A stretch of 64,000 bases of DNA from Qipengyuania vulgaris (GCA_000756795.1 CCSI01000006.1:1-64000), one strand, 5' to 3'; numbered from the stretch's first letter, positions 38,574 to 48,065 are shown. The notes: generated from the sequence alone by a model not told the origin. Made by a program: numbers and translations.

Positions 38574-38768
38574 CTAGAAGCCGAAAAGCACACTTCCCCG
38601 CGTTCCGACATCGCCATCCGCGGTGTTGCCGCTGGCCGACAATGTCACATAGACATCATCGCCCACCGCCCCGGTGAGGCTGCCTGCGAAGGCCTGCGTC
38701 CCGCGATAATTTGCTACCGAGCCAGTCGGCGGTGTCGACTTGCCGGGCACGCAGGCTGGTGCGCCCAT
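38574..38768 (-). pseudogene. Decayed 3' end of a YadA-like trimeric autotransporter
   Basis: The leftward frame ends with VANYRGTQAFAGSLTGAVGD, then a strand rich in Val/Thr/Ser, and GDVGTRGSVLFGF followed by TAG. This matches the YadA anchor domain: a tyrosine-glycine strand start, GDVG-R-GV turn, and a C-terminal phenylalanine typical of outer-membrane barrels. The frame stays open for a short distance upstream of the ATG at 38768 but contains no head or stalk, and DNA beyond about 38830 has no coding character. It is best read as the fragment of a deleted adhesin gene. Identification rests on the pattern alone. Confidence 0.5.
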
Positions 38769-39255
38769 GTCGATGCCCAGAGCGCAAAGTGAAGCAGGTG
38801 ATGCGAGCGCCCCACTACCCCGTCCGAGTATTCGCCGGCCGGAATACAGGGAGTGATGCTGAAGCTCTTAGAAAGTCACGCAGTGATCCTGATGCGGGTT
38901 TCGTTTCGATACTGGAATCAAAGTCTGAGATACTTCGAAACTGGATGCAACTGATGTCGACGCGACTTGAAGTGAAGATTAATTCCTACCGCTCACCAAA
39001 TTCCGCCCAGAGGCCGACTTAGAACGATTTTAACTCATGAAACGCCGGAATGCTGAAGATTCCGTTTCATTTGAGCAATTTGATGCGAAAGTAAATTTGA
39101 CTCATCTCGGAGCCATCATGTTCCAACATGTGTAGTCGGGGAATGGACAATCATGTCCGTACTCTCAGAGAGGTCGCCTAAACAAGGGAACTATAGAGAA
39201 GAGAAAAGAAGGGTTGCTCCCGGTTACTAGGCACATCAAGTGAAAGGAGTTGCAA
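38769..39255. other. Non-coding gap with an operator-like inverted repeat
   Basis: About 490 bp with lower GC than its surroundings and no supported gene. It contains an inverted repeat (ATGAAACG at 39037-39044 and CGTTTCAT at 39063-39070, with an inner GAAT/ATTC pair), and ends with the AGGAG ribosome site of the next RTX gene at 39245-39249. It probably combines leftover adhesin DNA with the promoter region of that gene. Confidence 0.45.
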
Positions 39256-40704
39256 ATGCGAACTGATTTTTTCACAAGCCAGAAAACCGTCCTGGCTCGC
39301 AAGGAAGAGCCTGTGATTTTCACGACCGGGGAAGATGTTCCCGATGACACCTCGACCGATGCGACGATCATCGTCGGGGAAACGATATCCAGTGCGATCG
39401 ATGTCCTGAATGACCAGGACTATTTTGCGATCGCCATGTTCGAAGGCCAGGCTATCACCATTACGGTGAATTCAGCGGCAATCGGAGCAACCATCAATTT
39501 TCGTGATGTGACCGACGGCATTCTCGCCACCATAAGCGCGCCGGCAATCGGTGAGGTAAAGCTCGATGTCACTGCAGATTCCACCGGTATTTTCTTTATC
39601 GACATCTCGTCGCTGCTGGGTCTGGGTGCCTATGAAGTAAGCGTCGGACCGCAAGCTGGTGCGAACGAAACCATCGTCGGCACGGATGAGCCCGAGACCA
39701 TCTTTGGCTACGATGGGAACGACACCATCGAAGGACGTGGTGGGAATGACAGCCTCTACGGCAACGATGGCAATGACCATCTCTTCGGCGGCAACGGTTG
39801 GGACACCTTGATTGGTGGCAATGGTTACGACGTGCTTTCCGGTGGGAACGGTAACGACACGCTCTATGGGCTGAATGGTCCCGACTTCCTCGGTGGGGGC
39901 GCGGGTGACGACCTTGTCTTCGGTGGCGATGGCGACGACTTCATCCAAGGTGGCGGAGGCAATGACGAATTGCGCGGCCAGATGGGAGACGACATCATCG
40001 ATGGCGATTGGGGGAACGACGAGCTTCATGGCGGTGGCAATAACGACGAGCTCTATGGTGGCGAAGGTGATGACCTTCTCTATGGCTCGAACGGCTATGA
40101 TTTTCTCGTTGGCGACGAGGGTAACGACACGCTCTACGGCGGCAACGGCAACGATCGCATGGCTGGCCGTGCTGACGACGACATCCTTTACGGCGGCAGC
40201 GGGGACGACCGCATGCACGGCGGAGGGGGAGACGACTTCCTCTTCGGTGATGATGGAGACGATATCCTGATTGGCGGCTCGGGAAATGACCGGCTCGCCG
40301 GCGGGGAAGGCAACGACACATTTATCGTCGGTAATCCCGAAAGTGAGGATGACTCCACCATCATCGAGGATTTTGCTGAGGGCGATATCATCGGGCTCGA
40401 CGCCAGCGTGTTCACCGGCATCCTCAACCTCGGCGCATTGCTCGAAACCGAGTTTGCGCTCGGGACAGAGGCGGGCGATTCCGATGACCGCATCATCTAC
40501 GACGAAACGACCGGCAATATTTTCTATGATGAAGATGGTGCAGGCGGCGTCGACCAGGTCCTGATTGCGCAGGTCACCGCTGGCACGGTCCTGGATGCCT
40601 CTGCATTTGCCAAGGTCGACGTCGATCTTCTCGGGCTCCCCTTGGCGAGCGAACCGCCGAAAGACCTGGCGATGGCAAACCCAGCCGAATTCGTCGTGGC
40701 CTGA
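39256..40704 (+). CDS. RTX protein with N-terminal PPC-like domain
   Basis: 482 residues from the ATG at 39256, six bases after AGGAG (a TTG at 39250 is in frame). Residues ~25-135 resemble the bacterial pre-peptidase C-terminal (PPC) beta domain: DDTSTDATIIVGETISSAID, DQDYFAIAMFEGQAITITV, GAYEVSVG. Then about 25 RTX-type repeats (about 140-370) and the shared C-terminal module (ALGTEAGDSDDRIIYDETTG, tail PAEFVVA). It is probably exported by a type I system and folds on Ca2+ outside. No catalytic domain is seen, so a binding or structural role is more likely than a protease. A strong terminator follows. Confidence 0.88.
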   Translation: MRTDFFTSQKTVLARKEEPVIFTTGEDVPDDTSTDATIIVGETISSAIDVLNDQDYFAIAMFEGQAITITVNSAAIGATINFRDVTDGILATISAPAIGEVKLDVTADSTGIFFIDISSLLGLGAYEVSVGPQAGANETIVGTDEPETIFGYDGNDTIEGRGGNDSLYGNDGNDHLFGGNGWDTLIGGNGYDVLSGGNGNDTLYGLNGPDFLGGGAGDDLVFGGDGDDFIQGGGGNDELRGQMGDDIIDGDWGNDELHGGGNNDELYGGEGDDLLYGSNGYDFLVGDEGNDTLYGGNGNDRMAGRADDDILYGGSGDDRMHGGGGDDFLFGDDGDDILIGGSGNDRLAGGEGNDTFIVGNPESEDDSTIIEDFAEGDIIGLDASVFTGILNLGALLETEFALGTEAGDSDDRIIYDETTGNIFYDEDGAGGVDQVLIAQVTAGTVLDASAFAKVDVDLLGLPLASEPPKDLAMANPAEFVVA

Positions 40705-40742
40705 GCGCCAAGCATCTGCCGCGTCGCCGACGCGTGGTAATG

Positions 40743-40780
40743 AAGGGCCGCTCCAGTCACTTGGGGCGGCCCTTTCTTTT
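40743..40780 (+). terminator. Rho-independent terminator after the third RTX gene
   Basis: A long stem (40744-40754 with 40763-40773, one G-T pair, 8-nt loop) followed by TTTCTTTT. It isolates the RTX gene from the riboswitch-controlled thiC. Confidence 0.9.
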
Positions 40781-40817
40781 ACCGACATGCTGGACGCTCA
40801 TCGAGGAAAGGCCTACA

Positions 40818-40921
40818 CCGCTCGCCATCCCCGGGGAGCGCGCGTGCGCTGAGAGGGAGGTCTCGCACCCTCCGACCCGTCGAACCTGAACCGATTAGCA
40901 TCGGCGGAGGGAGAGGAGCGG
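40818..40921 (+). promoter_or_regulatory. TPP riboswitch (THI element) upstream of thiC
   Basis: The conserved thiamin pyrophosphate aptamer cores are present: GGGGAGC near 40833, CTGAGA (40849-40854), GACCCG and ACCTGA (40884-40889), then the GGAGGGA region near 40905. The closing P1 stem can form between CCGCTC (40818-40823) and GAGCGG (40916-40921). Binding of TPP should stabilise P1 and reduce thiC expression. Position and motifs leave little doubt about the class. Confidence 0.95.
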
Positions 40922-40931
40922 CGCCAGGTAA

Positions 40932-42866
<1,935 letters not shown>

Positions 42867-42892
42867 TAGCCAAGAGCTCCTTTGGTTCTCAC

Positions 42893-43426
42893 CTAGGCCT
42901 TCGGGGTTAGTCCGTGTGAGACGTAGGGGAGACCTTTGCCATAGACTAACTTGAAAAAATGATCTGTGCAGCCAAGGATTGATAGAAGGGCTTTCTCTAT
43001 ATTCTCGACTGTCAGTTCGACTGGCTCCTTGGGATGTGCGATATCATTCCGAAGATTTGCAGAAACAGCGAGTTTCGACCACCATGGTTCTTTGCCAAGG
43101 GGGGTCTTTGCAAACCGGTGTTGAAGCACGCGAAGGCGATCCTCAAGCGTCCAATACTTGGTCGCTGGAGCGACAACGAATTCGCCGTTTCTTAGTCGAA
43201 CTTCTCTTTGGAGCAGAATCCCACGCTCCGGAACGCTGAGTTGATCAGCTGTTTCCAAATGACGGCAAATCTCGAAAATCTGAAACTCAAGATAACTAAA
43301 GCCCATCATCAACGCGTGTCTGAGATGGGCTTGGGTATCAGACTTGTCTTTGCTCTTGCGACCGTCCGCCAATGCGCGTTTAGAATCTTCGATTAGGCTT
43401 CTTGAGAAGTCGTCACGCTTGCTCAC
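42893..43426 (-). CDS. HEPN-domain protein, putative RNase
   Basis: 177 residues with a GTG start that overlaps the stop of the upstream gene by four bases. The chain is mostly helical. Near residue 128 it carries LRNDIAHP, fitting the Rx4-6H catalytic motif of HEPN ribonucleases, and the N-terminal half has helices such as HALMMGFSYLEFQIFEICRHL. It resembles MAE_28990-type HEPN proteins, found in toxin and defence settings; the assignment is by eye. GC is lower than in the flanking genes. The partner is the DGQHR protein next to it. Confidence 0.65.
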   Translation of the reverse strand: MSKRDDFSRSLIEDSKRALADGRKSKDKSDTQAHLRHALMMGFSYLEFQIFEICRHLETADQLSVPERGILLQREVRLRNGEFVVAPATKYWTLEDRLRVLQHRFAKTPLGKEPWWSKLAVSANLRNDIAHPKEPVELTVENIEKALLSILGCTDHFFKLVYGKGLPYVSHGLTPKA

Positions 43427-44672
43427 AGCGCTTCGGAGAGCTTTTTAAGTTTAAGATTAGCCTGTTTTGCATGGAATGCTTCAAGCGCAACCTCGACCAT
43501 TTTCGCCGTAAGTCCCCCACCTTTCTCAGCCTGTATCCAAAATAGTTCGACCATGCGTCCTCTCTCTTGAGGGTCGGTACGATATCCTAATCCACGGTAA
43601 TTTTCCGCATCAGTCGAATGGCGCGCTTTCGCGAGAATGGCGGCCTTTAGGGGGTCCTGCTTTGCTGTGTCCTTGAGAGCGTAGTGGCGTTCCAAACGAG
43701 TATCGTTGCCTTGAAGGAAACCAGCCGTAAAAGCCCAAGCCGATAGGATCGCGAGGTTGGAGGCCTTGTCTCGAAAATCGGCCGTACCGGATTGCGGCTT
43801 ACCCGTCTTCTTATCAAGAAATGCGTCCTCTTGTGCCTTCTTCAGAGCAGCATACTCCCGAGCTGCGCGTTTCAGCCTGTCATCATCCCAGAGGTCAGGA
43901 TGCGCCTTCTTGACGTCAGCCCACTCCTTCGGCGTTGCTTGGCCGGACCGAACGGTTATCGGTGTGGTTGAAGTTTTGGAAAATTCTTCGGCGGCGATGT
44001 CAGTGCCTGCGTAGAAATTCACTATGAATGTGCGAGTAAGCTGAACGGAAATCGGGCTTCCGCGTTTCCGCTTATCGGCGAAGTCTTCCCCCTTAGAGAG
44101 CAGGCCGACCTCCTGTGCCCAATCCCGAAGCTCAGAACCGGCAATCGTTTCGTACATTCGATCTAGGAGGTCTTTCGAAACGGTGATGTTCGTGTTTGAT
44201 ATGACCTGCACGTCAAGGCGCTGGTCTTTATCTAGATCGAAATAAACCTTCAGCCCGTGAGGGTGGTCAATACCTTCTTCAAGGGCGCCGAGGATCGCAT
44301 TAAACCGGTGTTGGCCTCCGATAATCTTAGGGGTTTCGCATCGCCCTCGACGAATTCGCAAACGAGATTGCTGAATGACCGCCCCTTAAGAGCATCATTT
44401 TGCATCTGTGTGAACGCTGCGTGGTCATCAACCAAGTTCCGGTTGGCCCGGTAGTCCGCTGACCCATCAGGGTCTAGCGGCACGTCGTCCGTGCCGAACT
44501 GCTTTATCATACTGCCGAGGATGTGACATTCCGTATAAATTGCGCCTGTACACTCGTCGCGGAACAGCAAAAGTTTGCCACCTTCAGTTGGCTTCATCAA
44601 CTTTGCGAAACTCTCAGCAAGAGCCTCCAACGTGGAAGTGTCATCTTCAGTTTCGAATGCGAAAGCAGTCAT
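43423..44672 (-). pseudogene. DGQHR/ParB-like domain protein, frameshifted
   Basis: It begins at ATG 44672 (MTAFAFETEDDTSTLEALAE) with AGGAG five bases upstream. Residues up to about 114 (CEFVEGDAKP) are in one frame. The next frame then gives PKIIGGQHRFNAILGALEEG and continues to 43423, about 417 residues in total if joined. Restoring one C in the run at 44330-44333 closes the gap. IIGGQHRFNAI is the DGQHR signature (first D is G) shared with DndB-like and ParB-related proteins. The DGQHR domain covers about residues 60-230; the C-terminal part (about 250-410) is helical and charged. Coupled to the HEPN gene by a GTGA overlap. Confidence 0.6.
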
Positions 44673-44782
44673 GGAATCTCCTGCAGGAATGCTTTGCCAA
44701 GCACTACGCGTAATCATGACCAATGCAAAATGCCTTTAGAAGCATTCGAGCTTTGGGCTGACCCGTTGAGAGTGACCTCCCG

Positions 44783-44949
44783 AACTTCACGCCCGCCCCA
44801 TCCTCACCAGCACCCGGTCGAGCGTCTGCAGGAAGTTCGACCTATCCGCCTTGCAGAACGGCGGCGGGCCGCTTCCAACTCCGTCTATCTCGGCGCGCAG
44901 GTCTTCCAATGGCGCGGGTGGCGATGGCGCTGCCAATGCTGGCGGTGCG
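44783..44949 (-). repeat. Truncated copy of the 3' end of the DUF188 gene
   Basis: This ~165-bp segment matches 45620-45784 at about 85% by eye, in the same orientation. Translated leftward it gives GPPPFCKADRSNFLQTLDRVLVRM, corresponding to the C-terminal GPPPFSKADRSNFLQALDRVLVKL of the intact gene. It also has a 2-base deletion. No upstream part of the gene is present. Together with the intact gene it forms direct repeats around the HTH gene at 44992-45522. It accounts for most of the 319-bp gap between the DGQHR gene and the HTH gene; the rest (44673-44782) is low-GC and probably holds the cassette promoter. Confidence 0.75.
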
Positions 44950-44991
44950 TAAACCTTTCCTACTCCGCCAAAATCTGCCTTATCCTCAGCG

Positions 44992-45522
44992 ATGAGCACC
45001 GACAAAAGCACCACCCTCACCACCACGCCTGCCACCCGTCATGATGGCTGGACCACCGAGCGGCAGGCCACTTTCCTGCGCGAGCTGGCTGCCTCGCATT
45101 CGGTGAAGACAGCGGCGAAGGCGGCGGGGATGAGCCGGCAGTCGGCCTATGGCCTTCGCGCGCGATTGAAGGGGGAGCCGTTCGACCATGCGTGGAATGC
45201 CGCGCTGCGCTGCCGCTTCGATGCGCTGGCGGAAGCCGCGATGGACCGCGCGCTGAACGGGGTGGAGGTTCCTCATTATCACAAGGGCGAGCTGGTCGGA
45301 ACCTCGCGCCGCTATGACGAGCGGCTGATGGTGGCGCTGCTCTCCATGCAGGAGCAGTTTCGCGGGCCCTTCCACTACACCTCGCATCCCGCCGCCATGT
45401 TCGAGCCCGACCAGTTCGGCAAGCTGCTGGCGCGGGTCGAGACCGGGCCGGAAACCTGGCACGAGGAACAGCTGCTGGAAGCGGGATATAGTCTCGAGGA
45501 CCTGGAGGACGAGGACAATTGA
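44992..45522 (+). CDS. Helix-turn-helix protein of unknown function
   Basis: 176 residues. Near 22-58 there is an HTH-like segment (TTERQATFLRELAASHSVKTAAKAAGMSRQSAYGLRARLKG), similar to terminase small subunit or recombinase-type HTHs. The remainder is helical (AAMDRALNGVEVPHYHKGELVG, then LMVALLSMQEQF) with an acidic end (LEDLEDEDN). No nuclease or ligand motif is seen. It could bind DNA as a regulator. It lies between two imperfect copies of the DUF188 3' end. The ATG has only a weak ribosome site. Confidence 0.7.
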   Translation: MSTDKSTTLTTTPATRHDGWTTERQATFLRELAASHSVKTAAKAAGMSRQSAYGLRARLKGEPFDHAWNAALRCRFDALAEAAMDRALNGVEVPHYHKGELVGTSRRYDERLMVALLSMQEQFRGPFHYTSHPAAMFEPDQFGKLLARVETGPETWHEEQLLEAGYSLEDLEDEDN

Positions 45523-45532
45523 TTTTGTACGA

Positions 45533-45626
45533 GTGTCAACTTCGGCAAATCCCGTGAAACCGCCGGATTTGTGCGGGTTTCAGGCGGGAAGGGCCAGTTG
45601 ACACGGTGTCACTTGTGTCAACTTCG
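45533..45626. repeat. Direct repeat and operator-like palindrome after the HTH gene
   Basis: GTGTCAACTTCG occurs at 45533-45544 and again at 45615-45626. An 8-bp inverted repeat (GTTGACAC at 45597-45604, GTGTCAAC at 45615-45622) overlaps the second copy and the last codons of the DUF188 gene. An imperfect GC hairpin lies between (about 45551-45588). It could serve as a terminator plus binding site. Confidence 0.4.
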
Positions 45627-46079
45627 CGCGAGCTTCACCAGCACCCGGTCGAGCGCCTGCAGGAAGTTCGACCGGTCCGCCTTGCTGAACGGCGGCGGGC
45701 CTCCTCCCACTCCATCCATCCCGGCGCGCAGGTCTTCCATGATGGCGCGGGTGGCGATGGCGCTGCCGATGCTGGCGGCGTCGAAGCTCTTGCCGTCGTG
45801 GCGCAGCACGGTGGCGCCTGCCTTGAGGCAACGTTCGGCGAGCAGGATGTCGGCGGTGATGACTACGGTGCTTGGGCTAGCGTTCTCCGCAATCCAGTCG
45901 TCCGCCGCGTCGAAGCCGTCCGAGACCACCACACGCTTCACCCGCTCGCTCACCGGCACGCGAAAAGGGCTGTTGCTGACCACGCGGACATGGGCCTTGT
46001 GGCGTGCCGCCACGCGGTAGACCTCCTCCTTGACCGGACAGGCATCGGCATCGACGAGAATGGTCAAGGGGTCGCTCAT
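45618..46079 (-). CDS. YaiI/YqxD (DUF188, UPF0178) family protein
   Basis: 153 residues, complete. The N-terminal ILVDADACPVKEEVYRVA is the family signature, with acidic residues suggesting a metal-dependent PIN-like nuclease fold; later motifs are VVITADILLAERCL near 70 and the C-terminal GPPPFSKADRSNFLQALDRVL. The function is not known in any organism I can cite. A damaged copy of its last ~50 codons lies 840 bp away. It starts at 46079, divergent from the cspA promoter region. Confidence 0.9.
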   Translation of the reverse strand: MSDPLTILVDADACPVKEEVYRVAARHKAHVRVVSNSPFRVPVSERVKRVVVSDGFDAADDWIAENASPSTVVITADILLAERCLKAGATVLRHDGKSFDAASIGSAIATRAIMEDLRAGMDGVGGGPPPFSKADRSNFLQALDRVLVKLARS

Positions 46080-46284
46080 GCAGCAATCGTTAGGTGAATG
46101 GGCGCGCCCGTGCTACCCGCCCCTTGCTGACGTCGAAATTTGCGACGGATGTCGAGATTTGAAGACCGCCGCTTTGCCCCCGAACACTAAGTTCACTGGC
46201 CCCGGCGTAAACCAGGCGACGATTTCCTTTCTTCGGACGACTTTTTGCATACCCCGCACGGCATGTCGCCGCGCGGCAATCACT

Positions 46285-46302
46285 TGTTCTTACAAAGGAA
46301 CA
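46285..46302 (+). promoter_or_regulatory. Hairpin around the cspA ribosome binding site
   Basis: TGTTCT (46285-46290) can pair with GGAACA (46297-46302), enclosing the SD AAAGGAA before the ATG at 46307. Such SD masking is common in cold-shock genes with structured leaders. The stem is short, so confidence is low. The 227-bp upstream gap probably contains the promoter and leader. Confidence 0.35.
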
Positions 46303-46306
46303 CCAC

Positions 46307-46519
46307 ATGGCCAAGACCGGCACCGTGAAATTCTTCAACACCGACAAGGGCTATGGCTTCATCCAGCCCGACGATGGCTCGGCCGACAGCTTCGTCCACA
46401 TCACTGCCGTGCAGGCAGCGGGCATGACGACGCTCGATAAGGAACAGCGCCTCAATTACGAAGTCGAACAGGGACGCAACGGCAAGGAAAGCGCCGTGAA
46501 CCTCTCGGCGGCCGACTGA
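46307..46519 (+). CDS. cspA: Cold-shock domain protein
   Basis: 70-residue CspA-family protein with a single OB fold that binds single-stranded RNA and DNA and melts secondary structure. RNP1 is KGYGFIQP (about 15-22) and RNP2 is SFVHI (about 30-34). The length is standard. Its leader may fold over the ribosome site. A long GC hairpin follows the stop. Confidence 0.95.
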   Translation: MAKTGTVKFFNTDKGYGFIQPDDGSADSFVHITAVQAAGMTTLDKEQRLNYEVEQGRNGKESAVNLSAAD

Positions 46520-46528
46520 TTTTTTAAG

Positions 46529-46558
46529 GGCTCCTCTCCCCGATGCGGGAGGGGAGCC
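46529..46558 (+). other. Long hairpin downstream of cspA
   Basis: A 12-bp stem (46529-46540 with 46547-46558, one G-T pair, 6-nt loop). The T run (46520-46525) precedes it on the plus strand, so it is not a standard terminator, but it may protect the cspA mRNA end or separate it from the next gene. Confidence 0.45.
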
Positions 46559-46580
46559 ACCCTCCTGCCCCGGAGCACCC

Positions 46581-46796
46581 ATGGCCCAATCTTACGAATT
46601 CTACGCCGCCCGCGCCGACGAGGCCCGCAAGGCGGCCGATGCCGCGACGCTCGACAACGTCCGGGACCGCGAACTGCGCGCGGCTAAATCGTGGGAGGAG
46701 CTGGCCGAACACGCCCGCGGCGTGGCCGAAGCGCGCATCAAGGTCGAACGCGAAAAACGCGAGGCCCGCGAGGCTGCAGAGGCGCTCGAAGCCTAG
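46581..46796 (+). CDS. Small helical protein of unknown function
   Basis: 71 residues, MAQSYEFYAARADEARKAAD..., almost entirely predicted helix, rich in Ala, Glu and Arg, with a likely coiled coil over about 25-68. No membrane segment or signal. A ribosome site is weak (CCGGAGCACCC). It follows cspA in the same direction and might be co-transcribed. Unknown family. Confidence 0.55.
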   Translation: MAQSYEFYAARADEARKAADAATLDNVRDRELRAAKSWEELAEHARGVAEARIKVEREKREAREAAEALEA

Positions 46797-46811
46797 GCCG
46801 CCCGTCCGCAG

Positions 46812-47258
46812 TCAGATGTCGAAATCCGCTTCGTCCTCGCCGTCCCAATAGGCGCAGCGGGTGGCGAGGACGTGGAGCATGACCACGCCTTCGGTTTCGG
46901 GGCCATCCTCGAACCAGCGGTCGAGGTCCTCGGTTCAGTGTTCCTCGAACTTCGCCTTGTCGCGCACGATCTCGGCATCACCTTCGAGCGAAATGAAGAT
47001 CCCGGGCGCACCCTTGGGGTCGTGATTGCCCTGTAGCGATAAGCCGACCTTCTTGTTGCGCTTGATGTCCTCGACCATCAGGCAGTCTTCCCAGGTGAAG
47101 TAATAGCTGTCGCCATCGTAATCGACCTGGCGGTTGTTGCTCATCGGGCGGTGGCCGATCTGCCCGTCTTTCGTATGCGTGCCGAGCATAACGAAATCGA
47201 TGTCCTTCATTTTCTCCGCGATGTGGGCGAGGTGCTGTTGGGGCGTCTTGTCGGACAT
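46812..47258 (-). pseudogene. PNPOx-like general stress protein interrupted by an in-frame TGA
   Basis: The frame starts MSDKTPQQHLAHIAEKMKDI and reads the flavin-reductase/PNPOx split-barrel fold (DFVMLGTHTKDGQIGHRPM, SYYFTWEDCLMVEDIKRNKKVGLSL). It then meets TGA at 46935-46937 after FEEH. The same frame continues TEDLDRWFEDGPETEGVVML and later AYWDGEDEADFDI to a second stop at 46812. In this stress family a tryptophan is expected right after the histidine (hW..dLdrWf), so TGG to TGA is the simplest change. The full gene would be 148 residues. As it stands the product lacks the last ~40 residues. Confidence 0.8.
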
Positions 47259-47489
47259 TGTGACTTCTCTCCTGCGACCCCGTCCAACGGACTAGCGTTC
47301 TGGCGGTCAGTGGGTTCCGGCAGATGGATAGTCACTACCTACACACGTCCCGTCGCGGCTCACCCACGGCTCGACACAAAATTGCCGAAATTCGAAACAT
47401 CCGTGGCGGTCCTACGTTCGTATCTTGAAGCAGCAGCCGGGTGGGCCGGCTGTACGAATGCTTGAATTTCAAGACAAAAGGGAACCACC

Positions 47490-48065
47490 ATGAACAAGTT
47501 CACCATTGCGCTCGCCTCCGCCGCGTCGCTCGCCATTGCAGCCTGTGCCTCGGAAACCGAAGAGCCGGTTGCAGATGACGCCGCCATGGCCGACCAAATG
47601 GCCAATGACACTGCCGAAGCAGGCACCATCGTCGAAGTTGCGCAGGGCGACAGCCAGTTCTCGACGCTTGTCAGCGCCGTGACTGCAGCGGGCCTCGGTG
47701 AAACGCTGTCGGGCGAAGGTCCGTTCACCGTCTTCGCACCGAACAATGCTGCCTTCGACAAGATCGACGAAGCCACGCTGACCGAACTGACGACCAACGA
47801 CACCGAAACGCTGGGTAATATCCTCCAGTACCACGTCGTGTCGGGCAATGTCGACGCAGCCACGCTGACGCAGGCCATCACCGATGCAGGTGATGCCGGT
47901 TATACCATCGACACCGTGGGCGGCGGCACGCTGACCGCGAATGTGGTTGATGGCAATGTCGTGCTTACCGACGCTGCGGGCGGCACCTCGACGGTGACCG
48001 CGACCGATGTGGCAGCCTCGAACGGCATCATCCACGTGATCGATACCGTGCTCATGCCGCAATAA
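47490..48065 (+). CDS. Fasciclin-domain lipoprotein
   Basis: 191 residues. The lipobox LAIAAC (Cys19) is followed by an acidic linker and one FAS1 domain (about 45-190): TLVSAVTAAGLGETLSGEGPFTVFAPNNAAF and the second conserved region ASNGIIHVIDTVLMPQ at the end. FAS1 proteins act in surface adhesion or matrix contacts. The gene stands alone and is followed by a good terminator. Confidence 0.9.
   Translation: MNKFTIALASAASLAIAACASETEEPVADDAAMADQMANDTAEAGTIVEVAQGDSQFSTLVSAVTAAGLGETLSGEGPFTVFAPNNAAFDKIDEATLTELTTNDTETLGNILQYHVVSGNVDAATLTQAITDAGDAGYTIDTVGGGTLTANVVDGNVVLTDAAGGTSTVTATDVAASNGIIHVIDTVLMPQ

Noticed and set aside
32000..40400. CRISPR or other repeat array
   Set aside because: The short repeats are codons of RTX nonapeptides in frame, with variable sequence and no constant spacer length.
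42893..46079. Prophage remnant
   Set aside because: The HTH protein resembles a terminase small subunit slightly, but no portal, capsid, tail, integrase or lysis gene is present.
46520..46558. Standard terminator after cspA
   Set aside because: The T run is on the wrong side of the stem for the plus strand, and the minus strand gives an A run, so I list it only as a hairpin.
46935..46937. TGA as selenocysteine codon
   Set aside because: The family has Trp, not Cys or Sec, at this position; no selenocysteine machinery or SECIS-like hairpin was seen.
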